Assembly: GCA_943846715.1 (NCBI GenBank)
Contig: OX044356.1
Location: 1,426,001-1,490,000 of the forward strand
Reading direction: 5' to 3'
Length of the DNA: 64,000 nt
Origin: TMED14 sp002378565
GTDB lineage: Bacteria; Bacteroidota; Bacteroidia; Flavobacteriales; Schleiferiaceae
Each line of letters begins with the position of its first letter. Positions within the stretch are counted from its first letter, which is position 1. Shown here in pieces: positions 57,353 to 64,000 of this stretch. A program made the translations under genes and the position numbers. The notes under the pieces are model-generated. The model was not told the DNA's origin. It saw only the letters and a program-made list of their open reading frames with translations, and searched no databases.

Positions 57353-58701
57353 AACAACTACTCTTGCTATCAGCTTGCCTCATGGGCACACTGCTGTCCG
57401 CGCAAAACCCCATTCAGCTGAGCTTGAAGCAAGCCATGGCGTTGAGTGAAACCAACAACGCAGACGTCCGCGTACAATCCCTTGAGAAGCTCGTGGCAAA
57501 AAAAGTCCTGTTGCAAAACATCGCCATTGGCTTGCCTTCGGTGTCTGTTGGCGGCAACTATGTAGATAACATCGACTTGCCTTCGCAGTTTTTTGACATC
57601 AACCAGGACGGTGTGATCGATGAATTGAAGTTTGGTACCCGCTACAGCTCAGCAGGTCAGTTATCTGTCAATCAGTTGGTCTTTGACGGCTCCTACTTTG
57701 TGGCTGTGCTAGCCGCAGATGTCCTTAAGGGCATGGCTGACATCAGTTACGAGCAATCGGTCATCAATGCACGCACAGCCACGGCAAAATCCTACCACAT
57801 GCTTGTCATCCTTCAAGGCAATGTGGACAATGTCATCAAGAGCTTGCGCATTGCTGCAGACGCTGTAGATGATATGCAGGCCATGCACGATGAAGGCCTT
57901 GTTGAGCAAAGTGATGTGGACCAACTTGCCTTGAACATGGGGCAACTAGAGTCTGCCCTGGCTTATGCGCAATCCATGCATGCGGTGAACGCCAACTTGC
58001 TCAAATTACAGTGTGGACTTAGCGAGGATGTGACCCTGCAATTGACAAGTTCCTTGACGTCCCTGATGCTTTCAGCCAATCAAGGTCGCAGTTTGCTAGA
58101 CACGCAATTTGACGTGAATGGCCATGTGGATTTCCGCGCCCTAGCAGTCCAGCGCATGGGGCAATCCTTGAATATGAAGAATGAAGCCATTCAATTTCTC
58201 CCAAAAGTTTACGCGGGCTATGCCTTGAGCCAACAATACGTGAGTGAGGGTGCCAACGTTTGGGACATGGGTGGCATCTCAGCTAACAACAATGCCTTCA
58301 GCTCATGGAACGTTAGCGCAAAATGGGACCTATTCACCTCGGGTCGACGGCTGGCTAAATTCCAAGAACAGCAAATCAAGTTGCAAGAGCTAGACATCCT
58401 TTTGGATCACACTGCGCAAGCCCTTGCTATCCAGCAATCCACGGCTAAAGCTGAATTTCAACATGCCCTTGCTGACTACCAACTGCAAAGCCGCAATGTC
58501 ACGATGGCAAAGTCCATTTTGGATGACACCCAAGTCAAGTTAAAAGCTGGCATGGCAACGTCCATGGCTTTCACCCAGGTGCAAAGCCAGTACCAGCAAG
58601 CTTTATCTGCACAGCTATCCGCCGCCCAACAGGCACTGAACAATCACGTCAATCTCGAGCAAGCGCTCGGACAATCCACCCATTCATCTCTTAACGACTG
58701 A
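57349..58701 (+). CDS. TolC-family outer-membrane efflux protein
   Basis: A 450-residue trimeric channel subunit. The signal peptide is 'KQLLLLSACLMGTLLSAQ'. Then come the two TolC repeats: 'LSLKQAMALSETNNADVRVQS' with coiled-coil helices to about residue 215, and 'DFRALAVQRMGQSLNMKNEAIQF' with 'WNVSAKWDLFTSGRRLAKFQEQQIKLQEL', represented here by 'SAKWDLFTSGRR', to the end. It bridges the periplasm to expel substrate delivered by the adaptor and RND pump. The stop lies 4 bp before the adaptor gene. Substrate is not deducible. Confidence 0.9.
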   Translation: MKQLLLLSACLMGTLLSAQNPIQLSLKQAMALSETNNADVRVQSLEKLVAKKVLLQNIAIGLPSVSVGGNYVDNIDLPSQFFDINQDGVIDELKFGTRYSSAGQLSVNQLVFDGSYFVAVLAADVLKGMADISYEQSVINARTATAKSYHMLVILQGNVDNVIKSLRIAADAVDDMQAMHDEGLVEQSDVDQLALNMGQLESALAYAQSMHAVNANLLKLQCGLSEDVTLQLTSSLTSLMLSANQGRSLLDTQFDVNGHVDFRALAVQRMGQSLNMKNEAIQFLPKVYAGYALSQQYVSEGANVWDMGGISANNNAFSSWNVSAKWDLFTSGRRLAKFQEQQIKLQELDILLDHTAQALAIQQSTAKAEFQHALADYQLQSRNVTMAKSILDDTQVKLKAGMATSMAFTQVQSQYQQALSAQLSAAQQALNNHVNLEQALGQSTHSSLND

Positions 58702-58705
58702 ACCC

Positions 58706-59842
58706 ATGACTACAAAAATCCTACCCACCTTATCGCTAGCAGCTCTGCTTGCCTGTTCGCCTGAAGCGCCCCAAACGGACCTTGCTTTGCTTCAACAACA
58801 ACGCGACTCCATTGCCCTTTTAGCCTCTGGTCTCGATGACAAAATCAGCCAGCTTGATTTGTTGATTGCGGCAAAAGACAGCAACAGCAACCTCAGCACC
58901 GTCACCACCACACCACCTATGGTTGGAGCATTCAGCCACAGCTTCAAGGCCTTTGGTTCTGTTCATTCTGACCAAAGTGTCTCGCTCTACCCTGAAATGG
59001 GCGGCAGCATCACAGACATCCACGTGCGTGGCGGTCAGCGTGTGAAAGCAGGAGACCTATTGCTCTCCGTTGACAATGCCATGATTCTGGCCAGCCTTGC
59101 AGGGGTTAAGTCGCAACTTGCATTGGCTGAAGCTCTTTATATTAAACAATCGTCACTCTGGGAAAAGGGCATTGGCAGCGAAGTCCAATTCCTCCAAGCC
59201 AAGACCAATCAGGCAAGCCTTCAGGCGCAGCTAAACAGTGTCAATGAGCAGCTTCAGATGACAGAAATGGTGGCGCCCTTTGCCGGCACCGTTGAGGAGG
59301 TCATGGCCAATGCGGGTGAGTTTGCAATGCCTGGCCAGCCTTTGATCCGCTTGGTGAGCCAAAGCGGTTTGCGGTTAGACCTGCACGTGCCCGAGTCTTA
59401 CATCAGCAAGCTCCATGTCAATAACTTGGCTGTCATGCACTTTGACGCCTTAGGTAAGGTCATTGAGGGACGCATCAGTCAGGTTGGCGGCTTCATCAAC
59501 CCCGGGAGTCGCACCTTCCGCGTCTCGGTAACCTTGCCACAGTCAAGGGACTTCAAGCCCAACATGATGGCTTCAGTCGATCTCTTTGATTACGCCGTTG
59601 ACAGTGCCCTGTTCATTCCAAGCCGTCTGGTGCTCCAAAACACAGAGGGTGATGATTTCACCTATGTGTACCAAGCCAATGGCCTGAGTGGTCTGGTGGT
59701 CAAGCGTGCCTTGTCAATAGGTGTAAGCAACGCCAACCACACAGAAATTTTAAGTGGACTGAAACCTGGTGATCAACTCATTGACAAGGGTATCCGTTCA
59801 GTGCAAAATGGCCAGCGCGTCAAGCAACTTACAAGCAAGTAA
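58706..59842 (+). CDS. RND efflux periplasmic adaptor (membrane fusion) lipoprotein
   Basis: A 378-residue adaptor. The signal ends in a lipobox, 'LSLAALLACS', with Cys near residue 17. A coiled-coil start ('LALLQQQRDSIALLASGLDDKISQL') is followed by the lipoyl half-motif 'GSITDIHVRGGQRVKAGDLLLSVDN', a helical hairpin, and the matching half-motif 'EMVAPFAGTVEEVMANAGEF'. The beta-barrel and membrane-proximal domains follow ('GFINPGSRTFRVSVTLP', 'LKPGDQLIDKGIRSVQNGQRV'). It links the inner-membrane RND pump to the TolC-family channel. It lies between the two partner genes with gaps of 4 and 3 bp. Confidence 0.92.
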   Translation: MTTKILPTLSLAALLACSPEAPQTDLALLQQQRDSIALLASGLDDKISQLDLLIAAKDSNSNLSTVTTTPPMVGAFSHSFKAFGSVHSDQSVSLYPEMGGSITDIHVRGGQRVKAGDLLLSVDNAMILASLAGVKSQLALAEALYIKQSSLWEKGIGSEVQFLQAKTNQASLQAQLNSVNEQLQMTEMVAPFAGTVEEVMANAGEFAMPGQPLIRLVSQSGLRLDLHVPESYISKLHVNNLAVMHFDALGKVIEGRISQVGGFINPGSRTFRVSVTLPQSRDFKPNMMASVDLFDYAVDSALFIPSRLVLQNTEGDDFTYVYQANGLSGLVVKRALSIGVSNANHTEILSGLKPGDQLIDKGIRSVQNGQRVKQLTSK

Positions 59843-59845
59843 ACC

Positions 59846-62800
59846 ATGTCAAAGCAATCGCAAACAAGCCGCTCTTTTGGGCTAACCAATTGGGCCGTTG
59901 ACAACCAAGTCACCGTCATGGTGTTGACTGTCATCATTTTAATCGCAGGACTTATGTCCTATGTAGCCATGCCCGCTGCATCCTTCCCTGATGTTGATCA
60001 GCCAACTATTTTTGTAAGCACGCCCTACCCCGGCAATTCACCAGTAGATATTGAACGGTTGATCTCTCGCCCCTTGGAGCAGGAAATCAACACCCTTTCT
60101 GGTGTAGATAAAATCAGCTCTACCTCTCTTCAAGGGTTTTCCACCATTGAGGTGACATTCAACTTTGACGTGCCTGTTTCTGAGGCGCTCAGCAAGGTAA
60201 AGGACAGGGTGGACGCCGCCCGATCAGGGCCAGATTTCCCCAACGATCTGCCTTTAGACCCAAGCATTCAAGAGCTGAACATCTCTGAATTGATGCCGAT
60301 CATGAACATCAATCTGTCGGGAGATTTCACCTCAGATCAATTGCTAGTCTATGCAGAATACCTCCAAGAAAATCTAGAGAATCTATCTTCTATTTCAGCT
60401 GCTGATATCCGCGGTATCGATGCAAAAGAAGTTCGCATTTTGATGGACCAGCACCGCATGGAATTCTTGCAAATTAGCTTCAGAGATGTAGCTGACGCCA
60501 TAGAAATGGAAAACCGATCCATGTCTGGCGGAGACTTGCTAGTGGGCGGCTACCGCCGCAATGTTCGCATCATTGGAGAATTTGAATCCCTAGAAGACAT
60601 CCGATCCATCATCGTCAAGCATGAAAAGGGCAACATCGTCTACCTGCGTGACATCGCTACAGTTGAATTTGACGCCATCGAACGCGAAAGCTATGCGCGC
60701 CAGTTTCAAGACCCAGTTGTCACCTTAGATATCAAAAAACGTTCTGGGGAAAACCTCATCTTGGCCTCAGCATCCATCAGTGAATTGGTGGCACAGGCTC
60801 AAGCAGATTTCTTCCCGCCCAACCTGCAAATTGCTATAACTAATGACCAGTCTACACGCACCAAAAATCAGGTCGCTGAACTTGAGAACTCGATCATTTT
60901 TGGTGTCCTATTGGTTGTTTTGGTATTGACCTTTTTCTTAGGCCTTCGCAACGCCCTTTTTGTTGGTATTGCCATTCCGCTTTCCATGCTGTTAAGCTTC
61001 TTCATCCTCAACACAATGGGCGTAACCTTGAATTTCATGGTCCTCTTTGCCTTGGTGCTATCCCTTGGGATGTTGGTTGACAACGGCATTGTCATTGTAG
61101 AGAATGTCTACCGCTTCATGAGCGAAGGATACAGCGCCATTCAGGCTGCTAAAATGGGCGCAGCAGAGGTGGCAACGCCCATTATCGCCTCCACAGCAAC
61201 CACGCTTGCTGCCTTTATTCCTTTAGCCCTGTGGCCTGGAATGATTGGCGAATTCATGAAATTCTTGCCGATGACATTGATCATTGTGTTACTCTCTTCT
61301 TTGTTTGTTGCACTGGTTATCAATCCCGCATTGGCTTCCATCTACATGAAGCTGGAAGAGAAGGCTATGGACAAGGCCAAATGGCTTCGCATTGGCCTAA
61401 TTGCAAGCCTGGTTGGCCTGCCTCTTAACCTTGTGGGTGGTGTGGTGTTGATGGGGAATCTCATCTTTGTTACCGGCCTATCGATATTGTTCTACATCTT
61501 CGTGCTGGAACCGGGCACTGCCTATTTCCAAAGCAAGGCCTTGCCTCGATTGGAGAAAGGTTACAATACAATGATTGCCTACGCCCTTGCTGGCAAGATG
61601 GCCATCAAAGTTTTCGCTGGCACCGTGGTCCTACTTTTTCTTTCCATTATCCTACTTGGCATCATGCCGCCAAAGGTGACTTTCTTCCCTGATGCGCAGC
61701 CAAATTTGGCCAACATTTACCTGGAATTGCCTGTGGGCACAGACATCGAAGTCACCAACAGCTTGACCAAGCAACTGGAAGCAGAAATTGTTGAGTTGAT
61801 GTCAGTGTACACCTATGATCGCGATGGCAAACCCTACAATTATTTGGTTGAGTCTATTGTAGCTCAGGTTGGGAAAGGAACTGGCGATCCCCAGGAAGGA
61901 CCTTCACAAAACGCCACACCGCACAAAGCAAAAATCATTGTCGCCTTTCGCGAGGCTAAGCTTCGTGTAGATGGCGATGGTCAGACCTTTGTTTCAACCC
62001 TAGCGCTGCAGCGCATTCGCGAACAACTGTCAGAAGTTCCAGGCGCATCCATTGTGGTAGAAAAGGACCAAATGGGTCCTCCGCAAGGCGCTGCAATCAA
62101 CATGGAGGTCACAGGCAACTCCTACCCTGAAGTGCTAGCTCAGGCTGAGCGACTCAAAGCAATGATTGAATCATCAACTGTCACAGGCTACGATGAGTTA
62201 AAGCTGGATATAGTCAGCGGCAAGCCAGAGTTGCCAATCACGGTGGACCGTGAAAAGGCTAGAAGCCTTGGCATTTCAACAAGTCAGATTGGTGATGGCC
62301 TCCGCACAGCTTTGTTTGGTAAGGAAATCAGCCGTTTCAAAACTGATGATGATGACTACCCCATCAATCTGCGATTTGCCAATAACTACCGCTACAACCT
62401 GGAGGATTTGATGAATCAACGCATCACCTTCAGAGACCAAAGTTCTGGCAAAATCGTACAGGTGCCCATCAGTACGCTAGCTACAGCTAGCAAGTCCAGT
62501 ACCTTCTCTGCCGTGAAACGCAAAGACCTCAAGAGGGTCATCACGCTCTATTCTGGCGTGAGAGAGGGCGCTAACGCCAACGAGGTAGTAGAGTCCATCA
62601 AAACCCTACTGGCAGATGTGACCTACCCAGAGGGCATCTCTATGAGTTTCACCGGGCAACAAGAAGCGCAGGCAAAAGAAATGGCCTTCTTGTCTAAAGC
62701 CCTTTTGGGAGCGGTATTCATGATTTTCTTGATCATGGTGAGCCTTTTCAACTCTGCCAGAATTCCCATCCTAATAATGGTGACAGTGATTCTTTCATTG

Positions 62801-63304
62801 ATTGGTGTCTTCTCTGGCTTGCTCATTTTCCGCATGGAATTTGTGGTCATCATGACCATGATTGGCATCATTTCTCTGGCGGGCGTCGTTGTCAACAACG
62901 CCATTGTCATGGCTGATTATGCCGGGCAGCTACTCAGTAGAAAAAAGGAGGAGCTTGGCATAGAGCCACATGAATATTTGCCCGTGAGCGCCTTGGCTGA
63001 GCCCCTTGCTCAAGCAGGTGTGACCCGCTTGCGACCTGTGCTATTGACAGCCATCACAACCATCCTTGGCCTGTTACCCCTGGCAACTGGCATGAACTTC
63101 GACTTTTTCAGTCTGTTCACTGAGAACGATCCACAACTCTACTTTGGTGGAGATAACGTGGCATTCTGGGGACCCATTTCATGGACGGTTATCTTTGGCT
63201 TAGCCTTTGCCACCTTCCTAACCCTTGTCATTGTTCCCGTGATGCTGTTCTTGACTGAGCGTATTCGTTCCAAGCGCTACTATCGAAAGATAACAGCAGC
63301 ATAG
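59846..63304 (+). CDS. RND-family multidrug-type efflux permease (AcrB/HAE1 superfamily)
   Basis: A 1152-residue inner-membrane pump driven by proton flow. Two halves each have a large periplasmic loop. The first begins 'VAMPAASFPDVDQPTIFVSTPYPGNSP', represented by 'PDVDQPTIFVSTPYPGNSP'. The proton-relay helix reads 'SLGMLVDNGIVIVENVYR', with Asp-Asn where AcrB has Asp-Asp, and the second-half helix reads 'GVVVNNAIVMADY', with Asn where AcrB has Lys; this pairing is common in Bacteroidota members. About 100 extra residues with two added hydrophobic spans ('LIASLVGLPLNLVGGVVLM' and 'IFVTGLSILFYIFVL') lie between helices 6 and 7, and another insert precedes the last helix. It is the final gene of the efflux operon. 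Confidence 0.92.
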   Translation: MSKQSQTSRSFGLTNWAVDNQVTVMVLTVIILIAGLMSYVAMPAASFPDVDQPTIFVSTPYPGNSPVDIERLISRPLEQEINTLSGVDKISSTSLQGFSTIEVTFNFDVPVSEALSKVKDRVDAARSGPDFPNDLPLDPSIQELNISELMPIMNINLSGDFTSDQLLVYAEYLQENLENLSSISAADIRGIDAKEVRILMDQHRMEFLQISFRDVADAIEMENRSMSGGDLLVGGYRRNVRIIGEFESLEDIRSIIVKHEKGNIVYLRDIATVEFDAIERESYARQFQDPVVTLDIKKRSGENLILASASISELVAQAQADFFPPNLQIAITNDQSTRTKNQVAELENSIIFGVLLVVLVLTFFLGLRNALFVGIAIPLSMLLSFFILNTMGVTLNFMVLFALVLSLGMLVDNGIVIVENVYRFMSEGYSAIQAAKMGAAEVATPIIASTATTLAAFIPLALWPGMIGEFMKFLPMTLIIVLLSSLFVALVINPALASIYMKLEEKAMDKAKWLRIGLIASLVGLPLNLVGGVVLMGNLIFVTGLSILFYIFVLEPGTAYFQSKALPRLEKGYNTMIAYALAGKMAIKVFAGTVVLLFLSIILLGIMPPKVTFFPDAQPNLANIYLELPVGTDIEVTNSLTKQLEAEIVELMSVYTYDRDGKPYNYLVESIVAQVGKGTGDPQEGPSQNATPHKAKIIVAFREAKLRVDGDGQTFVSTLALQRIREQLSEVPGASIVVEKDQMGPPQGAAINMEVTGNSYPEVLAQAERLKAMIESSTVTGYDELKLDIVSGKPELPITVDREKARSLGISTSQIGDGLRTALFGKEISRFKTDDDDYPINLRFANNYRYNLEDLMNQRITFRDQSSGKIVQVPISTLATASKSSTFSAVKRKDLKRVITLYSGVREGANANEVVESIKTLLADVTYPEGISMSFTGQQEAQAKEMAFLSKALLGAVFMIFLIMVSLFNSARIPILIMVTVILSLIGVFSGLLIFRMEFVVIMTMIGIISLAGVVVNNAIVMADYAGQLLSRKKEELGIEPHEYLPVSALAEPLAQAGVTRLRPVLLTAITTILGLLPLATGMNFDFFSLFTENDPQLYFGGDNVAFWGPISWTVIFGLAFATFLTLVIVPVMLFLTERIRSKRYYRKITAA

Positions 63305-63307
63305 GGC

Positions 63308-63315
63308 TACCTTTG
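63308..63315 (+). promoter_or_regulatory. dxs -7 element TACCTTTG
   Basis: Exact TAnnTTTG match, starting 4 bases after the RND permease stop and ending four bases before the dxs ATG; it predicts a leaderless dxs message independent of the efflux operon. Confidence 0.6.
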
Positions 63316-63319
63316 TGTC

Positions 63320-64000
63320 ATGACGCTTCCCTCCCTTGAAGCTTTGCGACAGATGTCACCTGACCAACTGAGTCAGGTGGCAACTGACGCGGTAGCTCGC
63401 ATGATTGCATTGACGCATCGAAAACCTGGCCACATGGCATCTAGTGCCGGTGTTGCGCAGCTCACTGTGGCCCTACATGCGTTGATGGATAGCCCGCGGG
63501 ATTTGCTGATTTGGGACGTTGGCCACCAAGCCTACATCCACAAATTGCTAACCGGCAGAGAAGGGGTTTTTTCCAACAACCGTGAGCCTGATGGGCCAAG
63601 TGGATTCCCTAAAAGGGACGAGTCTCCCTATGACGCATTTGGAACGGGTCATTCATCCACTGCTTTATCTGCCTTGATTGGCATGGCGCGTGCTGATGCC
63701 TTGCAATCGATTTCGCGAAAGCGCGTTGCCGTCGTTGGCGATGGCGCCTTTACTGGCGGAATGATCTACGAAGCCATGAATAATGCAGGGGGTCATGGTG
63801 ATGATGTCCTTCTGATTCTCAACGACAATGGCAAGGCCATTGAAGACAATGTAGGCGCATTGCATAACCACAAACGCTACCAAGCTTTCGCTGATTCGCT
63901 CAACTGGTCCTACCTCGGTGATGTGGATGGGCGCAACATGGTCGACCTGTTAGCTGCTCTTGAGTTAGCCATGGACAGCAAGGGGCCGCGCATGCTCCGC
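63320..64000 (+). CDS. dxs: 1-Deoxy-D-xylulose-5-phosphate synthase, N-terminal part (3' end outside the window)
   Basis: Open from the ATG at 63320 to the window edge, 227 codons without a stop. It encodes the first step of the MEP isoprenoid pathway, joining pyruvate and glyceraldehyde 3-phosphate with thiamine diphosphate. Visible motifs are 'PGHMASSAGVAQLTVALH', 'LIWDVGHQAYIHKLLTGR', 'SPYDAFGTGHSSTALSALIGMA' ('FGTGHSSTALSA') and the ThDP/Mg site 'VAVVGDGAFTGGMIYEAMNNAG' with 'LILNDNGKAIEDNVGAL'. The Asn in 'NDN' and the GDG motif are the cofactor ligands. Usual length is about 630 residues, so roughly two thirds are missing by truncation of the window, not by mutation. Confidence 0.94.
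   Translation, partial: MTLPSLEALRQMSPDQLSQVATDAVARMIALTHRKPGHMASSAGVAQLTVALHALMDSPRDLLIWDVGHQAYIHKLLTGREGVFSNNREPDGPSGFPKRDESPYDAFGTGHSSTALSALIGMARADALQSISRKRVAVVGDGAFTGGMIYEAMNNAGGHGDDVLLILNDNGKAIEDNVGALHNHKRYQAFADSLNWSYLGDVDGRNMVDLLAALELAMDSKGPRMLR

Noticed and set aside
61064..61120. Asp-Asn in place of Asp-Asp in the RND proton-relay helix as an inactivating change
   Set aside because: The 'LVDN.IV.VEN' form, together with Asn in the second half, is frequent in functional Bacteroidota RND pumps, so it is not evidence of loss of function.

Overview
The window reads as a chromosomal segment of a Bacteroidota bacterium, most likely a marine or aquatic Flavobacteriales relative. The evidence is a SusC/SusD pair, type IX secretion sorting domains (type A and type B), a GT117/DUF2723 membrane glycosyltransferase, Bacteroidota-specific families (DUF4296, and probable DUF6427 and DUF6341), SDR-type threonine dehydrogenase, and promoters of the Bacteroidota form TAnnTTTG. 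Coding density is very high. Start/stop overlaps (ATGA, TGATG, TAATG) are common and Shine-Dalgarno sequences are essentially absent. Base composition is about half GC, except for a visibly AT-rich block at about 4.8-9.3 kb. No CRISPR array, insertion sequence, rRNA or phage module was seen.

Layout. 0-4.5 kb: end of a SPOR-domain protein, an acyl-CoA thioesterase, two small conserved membrane proteins, purD, a 42-residue membrane peptide translationally coupled to an unknown protein, an ArsC-like protein and tRNA-Ala(GGC). 4.65-9.3 kb: an AT-rich island with an OprO/P-type porin behind a four-copy 11-bp repeat resembling a Pho box, then a beta carbonic anhydrase and a SulP transporter that together look like a bicarbonate uptake pair. 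9.3-20 kb: TonB receptor, dprA, arginine decarboxylase, typA, a cation/proton antiporter, and polA, whose 3'-5' exonuclease active site appears destroyed. 19.9-24.1 kb: an overlapping five-gene operon of polyprenol-phosphate mannose synthase, dihydroorotase, DUF4296 lipoprotein, LuxE-like acyl-activating protein and an exported unknown. 24.1-29.9 kb: tyrS with a degenerate HIGH motif, an SDR reductase, threonine dehydrogenase, and the tyrosine-catabolic pair hmgA-hppD. 29.9-37 kb: GT117 and sufA-B-C-D. 37-44.2 kb: a compact starch utilisation locus (susC, susD, T9SS starch-binding-like protein, GH13 amylase). 44.3-49.4 kb: bacilliredoxin, then a LolA-like/FtsX/FtsX/ATPase export operon ending in a nitroreductase with the iodotyrosine deiodinase active-site triad. 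49.5-56.5 kb: uvrC, a large T9SS type B surface protein, rpoN and asnS. 56.6-63.3 kb: a TetR-TolC-adaptor-RND efflux operon. 63.3 kb to the end: the start of dxs.

Expression signals are the most coherent non-coding theme. Ten exact TAnnTTTG elements lie in intergenic DNA in the right orientation, where about one or two would be expected by chance. In several cases (tyrS, tdh, dxs, probably uvrC and others) the element ends only 3-6 bases before the start codon, which implies leaderless mRNAs.
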